Part shown: one piece after another, positions 15,821 through 24,942 of the stretch | Position numbering within the stretch: position 1 is the stretch's first letter | Layout of the letters: each line of letters opens with the position of its first letter | Source: Polyangium jinanense | Lineage (GTDB): Bacteria; Myxococcota; Polyangia; Polyangiales; Polyangiaceae | DNA length: 64,000 nucleotides | Direction of reading: 5' to 3' | Assembly (NCBI RefSeq): GCF_028435365.1 | Contig: NZ_JAGTJJ010000012.1 | Coordinates: 1-64,000 of the forward strand | Notes under the pieces: generated by a model | Told to the model about the DNA's origin: nothing | The model's database searches: none | Seen by the model: the letters and a program-made list of their open reading frames with translations, nothing else | Made by a program: the position numbers and the translations under genes

Positions 15821-18771
15821 CGGACGATGCCTTCGCAGGTGAGCGGCTGGCGGACCTCGGCGCCGAAGCCGAGGACCACGAGCGTGCCCTTGCCGGGCCC
15901 CTTGCCATCGAAGCGAGCGACGACCTTGCGGACCGTGCCCGGCGGGTCGTAGTAGCCGAGCTCGGGCTCGTGGCGATCGTCGCGGACCGCGAGCTCCACG
16001 GCTTCGAGGCACACGCGCGAAGGCGACCAGCGCAGGACGGCGAACCCCGCCGTGCCGCTCGCCGTGACGCCGAGGAGCGAGCCCTGGGCGAGGCCGATCT
16101 TCGTGTCGAAGGGCAGGACCACGCGGGCGTCGTCGGGCTCGGGCGCGCAGCGAGGATCCGAGGCGGCGGCGAGGTCCGCGAGGGACGCGAGGCGCTTCTC
16201 GGGGCCGAGTGTGCCTCGATCCGGGTCGAGCGGCGCGAGCACGGCCTCGCCGCCCGCGTCGACGGCGACGACGACCGGGTCCTGCCCGCGCAGGCCAGCG
16301 GCGAGGTCGAAGCGGCCCGCGCCCTCGGGCGGATAAAGCAAACCGAGCTCGCGTCGCGCGCCGGAGAGAACGGCGCGGCCGGGCGTGCGCGTCGTTTTCG
16401 GGAGCTCCACGGCGGAGACGGCCTGATCGCCGCCGCTCCCCGTCACGAGCAGGACACGGCTCCCGTGCACGACGCCCACCGTGGGATCGTCGACGCACCC
16501 GCCGATGGGAATGGTCAGGCCGGCGTCGTCGACGAGCGGAGCGGCGCAGCGGCCGAGGCCCGAGGTGGCCACGGCGCGCACCTTCGCGCCGTCGAGCACG
16601 TAGCCGAGCCGGATCTCGTACGGGTGGAACGGCGTCGGGCCGAGGCGCGAGAGCGGGATCGTGGCGCGGGTGATCGGCGCCGCGAGGTCGAGCAGGGGCA
16701 CGTACGCGATCTCGGCGTCGCCCGTCATGCCCGCGGGCTGCGGGCCGTTCAGGGGGATGAGCATCCCGCCCGTGAAGCCGATCCGGCCGGGCGCCGCGCG
16801 AGCGATCGGCGTTTTCGTGTAGCCGAGACCAAACGAATCGGGGATCCGTTTGCCCTCACTCGGGCCGGCGTACCGGCAGGCGAGGCGCACGAGCGGGGGC
16901 TCGGGGATCGGGCGCTGGTAGTCGGGGTTCGGCTTTGGCGGGGTCGTGTCCTCGAGCGCCGGCTCGGACCCGTCGTTCCAGCCGATCCGCACGAACGTGC
17001 CGACCTGGCAGCCGATCTCGCTGCACGACATGGGCTCGGACGATCCACCACTCGGCGGGGGCGCGATGGGGCGGAAGGTGCGGCCATGGTCGGTGGTCTC
17101 GAACAGGCGCTCGGTCTCGGTGCGAGCGAGGCCGAAGCGGCCCGAGGTCGCGATGCTGACGGTCTGCGCCGGAAGGGGGTGCTGCCGCGGGCGGCCCTCG
17201 GGGTCGATGGTGACGGCCGCGAGGCTCGAAGGGCCGTGCCCCGAGGGGAGCCAGCCTTCGATCGTGCCGTCGGGCGTGACGTGGAGCGCGCGGGTGAGCA
17301 GCGCGGTCGTCGAGGAGGAATACGTGGTGATGTCGAGCGGCGGCTCGTTGCGGGCCACGCGCACGACGCGGAGGGCGCCGCGCACGGTGACGCGGGGCGC
17401 GCCGTGGAGGAACGTGCCGGGGATGGCCACGAGGGCCACGGCGGCGCCCTCGGCCCGGGGAATCCAGGCGACGACGTCGCTCGCGTCGGCCGGCGCGAGC
17501 GTGTGCTCGACCCACACGCCCGGGCTTTTCCGCACGCAGAAAACCGGGCTGCGCTGGTTCGAGGCGTTCGTCGGCGAGGCCGAGGCGACGACGTCGGCAG
17601 GCGAGCCCGGCGCGGGGCCCTCGCACGGGCCGACGAAGCCGAGCGCCTCGCCGTCCGCGACCACGAACCGATCCCAGCTCGGCGCGTCCGGCAGATCGAA
17701 CGTGCGCTCGATGCGCCCGCCGCTCGCCAGATCGAGCACGGTGGCGCGGCTCGGCGACTCGCAGACGAGCAGCGCGCCGTCCTTCACGCGGAGCGGCATG
17801 CACGTGTCGTCGCCCGTTTCGATCGAGAGCAGCGCGGTTGCCCGGCCCGTGCGCAGGTCGACGCGCGCGACGGCGCCCTCCGTGACCGTGAGGGCGTCCC
17901 CTTCGAGCCAGCGCAGCCCGTACGCGGCCGCCGCGTCGAGGGCCGACACGGCGGATTCCTCGGGCCAGCGATCGTCGAGGTCGGGCGGCGGCGCGTGGCG
18001 CGTCGGGCCCTGCGGAGCACGATCCGACACGATGCTCCCGCGCGCGTCGACGAGACGGCTCTCCTCGCCCCGGAGCAGCACGTGCAGATCCTCGCCCCGG
18101 ACCTCGATCTCCGTCGCGTCCGGAAGCTCGGCCGACACGTCGCGGAACGTCGCGCCGCCGTCCATCGTGAGGCGCGCATGCCCGAACACCGTGAGCACGA
18201 GCGCGCGGCGCGCGTCTGCCGCGAGCCCGATGGCAAACCCGGGCAGGTCGAGCTTCCGGGGCGGCCCGCCCGCGGGCGACACCACGAACACGCCGGCCGC
18301 CGTGACGAGCCCCGTGCCGTCGACCCAGTCGAACGTGCGTTGCACGGCCGCAGGCAGCTTCCCGAGTGAACGCGCCTCGCCGAGCCATTCGGCCGCGCCG
18401 AACACCTCGCGCTCCCGAAAGAGCACGTACCGCGCGGGCGCCGCCGGCGCGACGGTCCACGAAGGGGCCGCGGTCGCTCCGTCGAACTCCGCCGTGTCCT
18501 TGGCCGTCGCGATCACGTCGGCGCCGCGCGACTCGACCCGGCGACCGCTCGCGAGCGACCGATCGACGCCGGCCTCGGTCCGCTCGATCCAATCTGTCGC
18601 CATCGGCACGACCCAGCGCGGCGGACCCAGCGTCGAAGCCGATGGCGACGCCTTCTCCGCCGCACGCGCCTTCTGCCCAGACGGCGGCGTGATCGGCTCG
18701 GGCCGCGCCTGCGTGCAGCTCGCCGCGGCCACGACGAGCGCGCAGGCCGACGTGAGGGCGGCGCGCTTCAT
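15817..18771 (-). CDS. Giant Asp-box lipoprotein, paralogue B
   Basis: 984-residue lipoprotein, middle gene of the trio. The lipobox lies at AASC (about Cys19). Asp-box-like motifs are MDGGATFRDVSAE and TTDHGRTFRPIAPP, at positions matching those of A and C, and the segment CVRKSPGVWVEHTL aligns with the corresponding parts of both paralogues. The C-terminal section SPSRVCLEAVELAV matches the CLEGLEV and CVEALDL ends of C and A. Start and stop overlap A and C respectively by four bases. The open frame runs much further upstream through A, an effect of high GC; the lipoprotein start and overlap with A fix the true start. Confidence 0.78.
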   Translation of the reverse strand: MKRAALTSACALVVAAASCTQARPEPITPPSGQKARAAEKASPSASTLGPPRWVVPMATDWIERTEAGVDRSLASGRRVESRGADVIATAKDTAEFDGATAAPSWTVAPAAPARYVLFREREVFGAAEWLGEARSLGKLPAAVQRTFDWVDGTGLVTAAGVFVVSPAGGPPRKLDLPGFAIGLAADARRALVLTVFGHARLTMDGGATFRDVSAELPDATEIEVRGEDLHVLLRGEESRLVDARGSIVSDRAPQGPTRHAPPPDLDDRWPEESAVSALDAAAAYGLRWLEGDALTVTEGAVARVDLRTGRATALLSIETGDDTCMPLRVKDGALLVCESPSRATVLDLASGGRIERTFDLPDAPSWDRFVVADGEALGFVGPCEGPAPGSPADVVASASPTNASNQRSPVFCVRKSPGVWVEHTLAPADASDVVAWIPRAEGAAVALVAIPGTFLHGAPRVTVRGALRVVRVARNEPPLDITTYSSSTTALLTRALHVTPDGTIEGWLPSGHGPSSLAAVTIDPEGRPRQHPLPAQTVSIATSGRFGLARTETERLFETTDHGRTFRPIAPPPSGGSSEPMSCSEIGCQVGTFVRIGWNDGSEPALEDTTPPKPNPDYQRPIPEPPLVRLACRYAGPSEGKRIPDSFGLGYTKTPIARAAPGRIGFTGGMLIPLNGPQPAGMTGDAEIAYVPLLDLAAPITRATIPLSRLGPTPFHPYEIRLGYVLDGAKVRAVATSGLGRCAAPLVDDAGLTIPIGGCVDDPTVGVVHGSRVLLVTGSGGDQAVSAVELPKTTRTPGRAVLSGARRELGLLYPPEGAGRFDLAAGLRGQDPVVVAVDAGGEAVLAPLDPDRGTLGPEKRLASLADLAAASDPRCAPEPDDARVVLPFDTKIGLAQGSLLGVTASGTAGFAVLRWSPSRVCLEAVELAVRDDRHEPELGYYDPPGTVRKVVARFDGKGPGKGTLVVLGFGAEVRQPLTCEGIVR

Positions 18772-21700
18772 CGGGCTCGCTCCTCCGGCGCCGGTTCGAG
18801 CTTGCAGTCGAGCGCTTGCCGAAGCCCGCCCGCCTGGAGCACGGCGCCGCGGCGTTTCGAGCCCGAAGCCTCCCACCGCACGACCAGGCTTCCCTCGCTG
18901 CGCGTGATGTCGTCGGGCCGCCGCTCGGCTCCGAGGTCGAGCGCCTCCACGCACACCCGCTCCTCCGTCCAGCGCAGGAGCGCCGCGCCTGCCGCGCGCA
19001 GGGAGATGCCCGGCAGCGCGCGTGTATCCATCCCGAGCCACCACGAGGGCTCCATCGGCACGAGCGCGCGCCAGCCCTTGGCCTTCTTGCAGCGTGGATC
19101 GTCGGCCGGCGTCGCGGTCGACCATGGCGCGAGCGCCGTGCGCGGCCGTGGGCTCTGCGTGGCCGGATCGAGCTCCGCGACTGCGATCACGTGCGGCGGG
19201 CTCCCGTCCCAGAGCAAGATCCCGATCGCCCCATCGTCCCGCCGCGCCAGCGTCACCGGCCTTCGCCCGCCGCTGTCGCGCTCCTGGCCCATGAAGACCG
19301 GCGGCCTCGTCGGCGCCTGCCCGTGCTCCTCGAACGTCATGCGCCGGCGGGTCTCGCCCAGCACGAGCACGCGCTCCGGCCCGAGCAGAAGCCCGGCGCC
19401 GACGGAGTTCTCGCTCATCGCGTAGCGCCGTGGCTCGAAGAGTGGCAGCGTCGTCGTGCGCTCGTTCGTTACCACGACCTCGTTCCTGTCGGTCACGAAC
19501 AGCAGCGCGACGTCCCCTCTCGGCGCGAGCAGCGGCGTCACCACCACGCGCCGCGCTTCCTCGAGCTCCGCGCCCGTCGCGTCGATCCTGAGCGGCGGCG
19601 CGCCCGGCTCGAACGGCATCCGCATCATGAGCGAATGCGTGCGGAGTGGCGCCGCGCTGGCCTTTCGAGGCGGCGTTTTCCCCGGCGTTTTTCCGGGGGA
19701 CGCCGGCGGAGCCTGTCCGGCCTGCTGCGCGCCTTTCATCAAGGCCTGCAGCGCGTCCTTCGGGAGCTGCGCGAGGACCTCCGGCGGCAGCGCTTGCAAG
19801 AGATCGGCCGACGGCCCCGCCGGAACGGCCTCCTCGGGCGTATTCTCCACCTCGCGCACGAGCGTCACCAGGTCGCCGAGCCCCGTTTGCCACGACAACT
19901 TGCCCTTGTCCGGCACGAGCGCGGCCTCCGGGACGACCTCCGGCGTGCCGGCCGGCGTGCAGGCGAGCCGCACCGGCGCCTTCACCTCCGGCTCCTCGTA
20001 GGGTTTGGCCGGGTACACCACCGGCGCCGCGCCGGTCGATCCCCAGCCGAGGCGCGTCACCGGCCCGATCGCGCACCCGAGTGGCGAGCAGAAGCCGCCG
20101 AACGCCGCGGGCGGCAGCGGCGACCGCCCCGCCGCTCGATAGCTCCGGCCGTGATCGAGCGTCTCGTACAGATCGCCGTCCCGCGTGAGCGCCACGCCGA
20201 AGTCGCCGGTCGTGATCATGCCGAGGACCCGCGGCGGCGGGGCGAACGCCGTCACCCGCCCGCGTGGATCCACGACGACGCCGGTGAACACCCCGCCCAC
20301 CTCGCCCCCGTTCGGCGACACCAGCCAGCCCTCGACCGAGCCGTCCTCGCGCACCTGGAACCGCCGCTCGACGAGCGGCCCGAGCGGCCCACGCATGCCG
20401 CCCGAATACATGCCGTACGGATTGAACGAGGGCCGCGAGAACACCATGCCGGAGACCTCGGCCGGCACCCGCACGATCCGCACGCCGCCCTGCGCGACCA
20501 CGCGTGGCTCGTCGACCTTCGGCTCGGGCAAACCCTCCAAGCGTGGATCGATGACCAGCGCCACCGCCGTCCCGTCCCGCCGCGGCGCCCAGCCGTACAC
20601 CTCCTGCCCGGGCGGCAGCTCGATCGTGTGCTCGACCCATTCGTCCGCCCCTCGCCGCACGCAGATCCGCGTCGCCGGCCGGATCTCGCTGCCGAGATCC
20701 ATGCGCGACGGATCGTTCATATCGAGCATCCGCGGCGTGAACTTGCACGACCCCACGAACGCGAGCGCGCCCGCGTCGTCGGCCACGAAATACCCGTCGT
20801 CGCTGAAGGCCCGCTCCAGGACCGGCGGAAATGCCCCGTCCCGCAGGCTCATCACGTACGAGCTCGTGTCCTGGTACATCTCCCAGCCGCACACGACGAG
20901 CGGCGCCTCGGGCCCCGCCACCGCCGAGCACATGAGCCCCGGCTGCGGAAAATCCGTCACCGTGCGGAGGAGCGTGCCCCGCGCGAGATCCACCTCGCCC
21001 ACGGCCGACGGGTTCACCGCCAGCGCGCGCCCCGCCGCGACCCTCGCCCCGCCGAGCACCGCGGCCTGGATCGGCGGCGTATCCCGCCAGATCCACCACG
21101 CGTTCCGATCGTCCGCCCGAGATCCTGGCAAGATCGGCTCGAACCCGCGCCCGTGCGACGATCCGTGCTGCGCCCCATCCATCGGCCCGAACCGCCCGTC
21201 CGCGCCGAGCGGCAGCCGCCCTTGCCACGTCTCCACCGCGAGCGCGCCCGGCTGCACCAGGAACGTCTTGCTCCCGAGGCCCGCGACGCCCGCCGCATCA
21301 TTCCACGTCGCTCCCCCGTCCCCCGTCGAGGCGAGCCGGCCGAGGTAGTCCACGCGCACCGCGCGTTTCCCATCGAGCGCCGCGAAGTCCGCGAGCCCTG
21401 CCTCGCTCGCCGCTTCCAGCGCGTCACTCCCTTTCCGCAGCGCTGCCGTCCCCGCCTCGCCGAACACGAGCACCGCGTCGAGCCCGCTCCTCGCCCCGCG
21501 CACGGCCCCGACCCCGAGCGCGCCGCCGAGCGCGACCGGCCGGAGTGGCCCTGTGAACGTGTCCGACCGAAACACCCGCGCGCGGCTCCAGTGGACGAAC
21601 CCGCCGCCGAGGTGCGGCGCCACGGCGAGCGACCCGACGAGCGGATCACTCTTCAGCGACAGATCCACGTCCCACGCCGCCGAAAGCACCTCGCCGCTGT

Positions 21701-21950
21701 CGGGCGCGAGCTCGAACCGCACGCCCGCCGACACCAGCCGGTCCCGGTCCGCCTCGTGCGACACCCAGAACGACTCGTCGACCGCCGTATGAAACAGCCG
21801 CGCCCCGCCCACGAGCGGCGCGTCGAGCCCGAGGGACGGCGCTTCCTTTGGACCGGCCTTCGCGTGGGCGGGCGTGGGCGCCGGGCGTGTACAGGCCCCG
21901 AGCGCGAGGGCCGCGGCGAGGAGAGACGGTCGGTCGAGTCGTCCCAGCAT
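18768..21950 (-). CDS. Giant Asp-box lipoprotein, paralogue A
   Basis: 1060-residue lipoprotein and first gene of the trio. The signal peptide ends LGAC (about Cys20). An Asp-box STGDGGATWND lies about residue 210, and ETLDHGRSYRAAG occupies the place of the second box. It has an extra insertion with a Gln/Pro/Ala/Lys-rich low-complexity part (around AQQAGQAPPASPGKTPGK) that B and C lack. The C-terminal TEERVCVEALDLGAE matches the ends of B and C. A promoter for the operon should lie in the 54 bp to the SnoaL-like gene stop or further upstream; none was clear. Confidence 0.78.
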   Translation of the reverse strand: MLGRLDRPSLLAAALALGACTRPAPTPAHAKAGPKEAPSLGLDAPLVGGARLFHTAVDESFWVSHEADRDRLVSAGVRFELAPDSGEVLSAAWDVDLSLKSDPLVGSLAVAPHLGGGFVHWSRARVFRSDTFTGPLRPVALGGALGVGAVRGARSGLDAVLVFGEAGTAALRKGSDALEAASEAGLADFAALDGKRAVRVDYLGRLASTGDGGATWNDAAGVAGLGSKTFLVQPGALAVETWQGRLPLGADGRFGPMDGAQHGSSHGRGFEPILPGSRADDRNAWWIWRDTPPIQAAVLGGARVAAGRALAVNPSAVGEVDLARGTLLRTVTDFPQPGLMCSAVAGPEAPLVVCGWEMYQDTSSYVMSLRDGAFPPVLERAFSDDGYFVADDAGALAFVGSCKFTPRMLDMNDPSRMDLGSEIRPATRICVRRGADEWVEHTIELPPGQEVYGWAPRRDGTAVALVIDPRLEGLPEPKVDEPRVVAQGGVRIVRVPAEVSGMVFSRPSFNPYGMYSGGMRGPLGPLVERRFQVREDGSVEGWLVSPNGGEVGGVFTGVVVDPRGRVTAFAPPPRVLGMITTGDFGVALTRDGDLYETLDHGRSYRAAGRSPLPPAAFGGFCSPLGCAIGPVTRLGWGSTGAAPVVYPAKPYEEPEVKAPVRLACTPAGTPEVVPEAALVPDKGKLSWQTGLGDLVTLVREVENTPEEAVPAGPSADLLQALPPEVLAQLPKDALQALMKGAQQAGQAPPASPGKTPGKTPPRKASAAPLRTHSLMMRMPFEPGAPPLRIDATGAELEEARRVVVTPLLAPRGDVALLFVTDRNEVVVTNERTTTLPLFEPRRYAMSENSVGAGLLLGPERVLVLGETRRRMTFEEHGQAPTRPPVFMGQERDSGGRRPVTLARRDDGAIGILLWDGSPPHVIAVAELDPATQSPRPRTALAPWSTATPADDPRCKKAKGWRALVPMEPSWWLGMDTRALPGISLRAAGAALLRWTEERVCVEALDLGAERRPDDITRSEGSLVVRWEASGSKRRGAVLQAGGLRQALDCKLEPAPEERAR

Positions 21951-22004
21951 CAGGGAAGCGCGCCGACGGTAGCGAAAGCGGCGCCCGGGTCCTAGGGGTT
22001 TTTG

Positions 22005-22481
22005 CTACCTCGCCCCGTGCCCGAGCGGCACGTGCGCGTGCGAAAACGTTCGCTTCTCCCGCACCTTGCCCCCCTCGAAATGCAGCACGTCGAGCCCCTG
22101 CCACGCGAACACGCGCCCATACACCCCGCGGAACAGGAGGTTGCGCACCTCGGCGAGCCCGGGCAGCGCTGTCTGGCCTCCTTCGAGCTCGTGCCGACAG
22201 GTCCAGCGCACCATTGCCTTCCCGGCCTCCTCGTCGAGCAGCCGGTCCTCCGTGATGAATGAAATCCGGCCGAACTCCCCCCGGAATTGCGGCTCGAATG
22301 CGGCGCGGATCCGCCCCTTGCCCCGGTGCTCCTTACCGTCGTACGTCACGTAGAGCGCATCTTCCGTGAAATGCTGCATCACGGCGTCGAGGTCTCCCCG
22401 GTTGAACGCATCGAGGAAACCGTCGACGAGGACCAGCAAATCGTCACGGGAGAGCGCGTGGATCGCCATCGGCCGCGGCAT
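22005..22481 (-). CDS. SnoaL/NTF2-like protein
   Basis: 158-residue protein with the cone-shaped NTF2-like fold signature: helix LVLVDGFLDAFNRGDLDAVMQHFTEDALY, then the sheet with KGRIRAAF, RWTCRHEL, GLDVLHFEGGKVREKRTF. This is close to SnoaL-like polyketide cyclase/isomerase-type proteins of unknown substrate. ATG at 22481 or 22469 are both possible, with a GGAGG rather far upstream. It diverges from the SRAP gene and lies downstream of nothing obvious, so its role is open. Confidence 0.8.
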   Translation of the reverse strand: MPRPMAIHALSRDDLLVLVDGFLDAFNRGDLDAVMQHFTEDALYVTYDGKEHRGKGRIRAAFEPQFRGEFGRISFITEDRLLDEEAGKAMVRWTCRHELEGGQTALPGLAEVRNLLFRGVYGRVFAWQGLDVLHFEGGKVREKRTFSHAHVPLGHGAR

Positions 22482-22652
22482 CGTCGCCGCCGCTCGCCTC
22501 CTTGTCAACACGCCTCCCCCCGCGGACGCTTGCATCCTCCTCCCCACGGGCGCCCCTCGATGTGGTACGAACGGCCCGAGGCGCGTGCGTCTCGCGAGAC
22601 CCGTTCGCCGCGTACGCAGGCTCCGCTGCTTCCCGAAGTTTCGGATGTTCCC

Positions 22653-23345
22653 ATGTGTGGTCGATACACCCTGACGAACGTCGCGCCGAACTTGCTCGGG
22701 CCCCTTTTCGGGGTCCTCGACATCCCGCTCCTCTCGCCGCGCTTCAATGTGTCGCCCACGCAGGACGTGCCCATCGTGCGTGTCCTCTCGCCCGGCGCGC
22801 CGCGCACGCTCGAGCTCGCGCGCTGGGGGCTCGTTCCTTCGTGGGCCAAGGATCTCTCGATCGGCGATCGCATGATCAACGCCCGGGTCGAGACCGCCGC
22901 CGAGAAGCCCGCGTACCGGTCGAGCTTCAAGTCGAAGCGTTGCCTCGTCGTCACGGACGGCTTCTACGAGTGGAAAAAACTCGGCACCGGCAAGAAGCAG
23001 CCCTGCCGCATGCACATGCCCGACGAGAAGCCGTTCGCCTTCGCCGGCCTCTGGGCGCGCTGGAAGAACGCCGAGGGCAGCACGCTCGATACCTTCACCA
23101 TCCTCACGGCCGAGGCCCGCGCGGCCGTGGCGGACGTTCACGATCGCATGCCCGTCATCCTCGCCCCGGACGCCTACGGCTCCTGGCTCGATCCTGACGA
23201 GCAACGAGCGGATGTCCTGCAGGCGATGGTACAGGCGCGCATCGGGGACGACCTTGTGGTCACGCCCGTCTCCACCCGCGTCAACAACCCCCGCAACGAG
23301 GGACCCGAGAACGTGCGTCCCCTTTTCGCGCAGGACCTTTCGTGA
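22653..23345 (+). CDS. yedK: SRAP-family (YedK/HMCES-type) abasic-site protein
   Basis: 230-residue SOS-response-associated protein. MCGRY at the start gives the Cys2 that, after Met removal, forms a thiazolidine crosslink with abasic sites in single-stranded DNA. Further conserved pieces are ARWGLVPSW, MINARVETAAEKPAYRSSF, CLVVTDGFYEWKK (catalytic Glu) and HDRMPVIL (His). All expected active-site residues are visible and the length is typical. It protects abasic sites in ssDNA during replication. I saw no clear LexA box upstream. The gene symbol is used for the family. Confidence 0.93.
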   Translation: MCGRYTLTNVAPNLLGPLFGVLDIPLLSPRFNVSPTQDVPIVRVLSPGAPRTLELARWGLVPSWAKDLSIGDRMINARVETAAEKPAYRSSFKSKRCLVVTDGFYEWKKLGTGKKQPCRMHMPDEKPFAFAGLWARWKNAEGSTLDTFTILTAEARAAVADVHDRMPVILAPDAYGSWLDPDEQRADVLQAMVQARIGDDLVVTPVSTRVNNPRNEGPENVRPLFAQDLS

Positions 23346-23500
23346 ACGCAAGACGCGCGAGGTCCGCGGACATCAGTGCAGCGTCCAGGCATCAGCGCGA
23401 CGCGCGCGGGACGGACGTTCGGCGCGCGATCTTTGCGCGACACGCGCCAGCTTCGCGCGCCCTCTGCTCAATCGGGCGCCTCCCGACCGCACCTATGCGG

Positions 23501-23516
23501 TGGCACGACAATTGTT
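23501..23516 (+). promoter_or_regulatory. Candidate sigma-54 promoter
   Basis: TGGCACGACAATTGTT matches the sigma-54 -24/-12 consensus TGGCACG-N4-TTGCW except that the -12 GC is GT. It stands about 52 bp upstream of the ATG at 23568, a sensible distance. The mismatch falls in an important base, so this is tentative. Confidence 0.35.
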
Positions 23517-23567
23517 TACCTTGGTGGCGAATCCCCTGAACCCCCCGCCCCCCGGAGGAGGTACGTC

Positions 23568-24515
23568 ATGTCCGCATTCGCCCTCGTCGCCGAACCCGAT
23601 CCAGCCCTCTCTGCCGCCCAGGTCGCCGTCGTCGACGCCCTCGGCCTCGTCCCCCTCGTCGCGCAGGACGGAGAGCGCGCCATCTGGCTCCTCCGCCGCT
23701 TCGGGACCCCGGCGCTGCTCGTCACCTCCTTGTCGCTCCCCGTCGTCGACGGATTCGAGGTCCTCGACTGGCTGCGCGCGCGCATCAGCGGTCGTGGCGC
23801 GAAGGTCATCGTCACCTCGCCGTTCCCCGAGCTCCGCGCCTTCGCCGGCGCGCTGCGCGAGCACCTCGGCATCCACGCGATCCTGCCGCGGAACGCCTCG
23901 GCGGACACGCTGCGCGTCGTCGCCGAGGCCCTGCTGAAGGGCGCGGAGCTGCCGGCGCCGCTCTCGGAGGCGGCGCTCTCGACGCAGGTGAACTCCGTCC
24001 GCTCGATGCAGGAGGGCCCGAAGGATCCGCGCCTCGACTGGTTCGTCCGGTCGGCGGCGGAGGAGCTGCACGCGTCGGTGGCGCTTGCGATCGTGGCCCA
24101 GGGGGAGGGCCGCGTCCTCGTCTCGGCGGTGGGGATGGATCCGCGCAGGTGGCCGGTACTCGGGGGGATTGGCCGGCACGTGCTCGGGTCGGGGGAGACG
24201 CTCGTCGTGGCGGACGCGTTCGCGCACCCGTTTTTCCAGGGCGACGTCTCGGTGACGGAGGGGCTCGTGCGGGGCTTCGCGGCAGCGCCGGTGCTCGACG
24301 CGGCGGGACGCACGCGAGGCATGCTCTGCGTGATCGAGCCGAAGGCGCGCCTGCGCATCGGACCGGAGGGCCTCGTGCGTCTCGCCGAGCGGGCGCGGCT
24401 CATCGGCACGGCGATCCCCAACATCGAGCCCGGCATGGGCCGCCTCCTCCGCGCCAGCCGCCGCCGGATCATCGAGGCCATGCCGGACAGTTCGCCCATC
24501 TCCAGCCCTCGCTAG
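23568..24515 (+). CDS. Degenerate receiver-GAF two-domain protein
   Basis: 315-residue cytoplasmic signalling protein. Residues 1-120 resemble a response-regulator receiver (VAEPDPALS acidic pocket, LPVVDGFEVLDWL after beta-3). The position of the phospho-accepting Asp is occupied in LLVTSLSLP by Ser or Thr, and the Lys of beta-5 is absent in ILPRNAS, so it is probably a pseudo-receiver. Residues about 150-300 form a GAF-like domain (LDWFVRSAAEEL, GRHVLGSGETLVVADAFAHPFF, GLVRGFAAAPVLD, RGMLCVIEP). No output domain is present. A strong GGAGGAGG ribosome-binding site precedes the ATG. It might integrate a ligand with a partner kinase; that is inference. Confidence 0.75.
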   Translation: MSAFALVAEPDPALSAAQVAVVDALGLVPLVAQDGERAIWLLRRFGTPALLVTSLSLPVVDGFEVLDWLRARISGRGAKVIVTSPFPELRAFAGALREHLGIHAILPRNASADTLRVVAEALLKGAELPAPLSEAALSTQVNSVRSMQEGPKDPRLDWFVRSAAEELHASVALAIVAQGEGRVLVSAVGMDPRRWPVLGGIGRHVLGSGETLVVADAFAHPFFQGDVSVTEGLVRGFAAAPVLDAAGRTRGMLCVIEPKARLRIGPEGLVRLAERARLIGTAIPNIEPGMGRLLRASRRRIIEAMPDSSPISSPR

Positions 24516-24519
24516 TAGG

Positions 24520-24790
24520 CGCTGCGCTGGGGCTTGGCCCCAGACCCCAGCAGGGGCTGTCCGCCCCTGCACCCGGACCAGCGCAAGCGCTGGACTCGGG
24601 GTCGATGAACTGCGCGATGCGCAGTTCATCGAACAGGCCAGGTCAAGACCAACGACGATCCTGCCAACCACCGGCCTGTGGGAAGAACTGCGCATCGCGC
24701 AGTTCTTCCCCAACTGGTCCAGGGCTTGCCCTGGTTCGGGTCGAGGGGCGAACAGCCCCCGCGGGGCCCGGGGCAGCGCCCCGGCGCGAC
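24520..24790. repeat. Composite palindromic repeat, locus C
   Basis: The same elements as at 5980-6299 in reverse-complement order: GGGGCttgGCCCC; GCAGGGGCTGTCCGCCCCTGC; CCAGCGCAAGCGCTGG; stem GATGAACTGCGC/GCGCAGTTCATC; a spacer with GGTCAAGACCAACGACGATC; stem GAAGAACTGCGC/GCGCAGTTCTTC; GGGGCGAACAGCCCC; GGGGCAGCGCCCC; CGGCGCGACG. It starts just after the stop of the receiver-GAF gene (24515) and ends about 150 bp before the next start. Confidence 0.8.
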
Positions 24791-24942
24791 GCCTCGCGAT
24801 GAGACCAATGCTCTGTCGTTGATCTCCTCCCGCGTCGGGTTCGTGCCCGGGCCGCATCGGGTCCGTGCTGAAACACCGAGGGTTCTACCTGGCACGCTGG
24901 CCGGCGCTGGCCTTTCATCTTGGATTCCGGTATCAGTGGCGC

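Noticed and set aside
12953..15952. 999-codon plus-strand frame opposite paralogue C
   Set aside because: Gly/Glu/Ala/Arg-only composition and no start signal; the minus-strand lipoprotein has signal peptide and Asp-boxes.
15817..21228. Fusion of paralogues A and B in one 1803-codon frame
   Set aside because: The part upstream of 18771 is out of frame with the real paralogue A and is Arg/Gly/Ala-rich; a lipoprotein start and ATGA overlap mark the true boundary.
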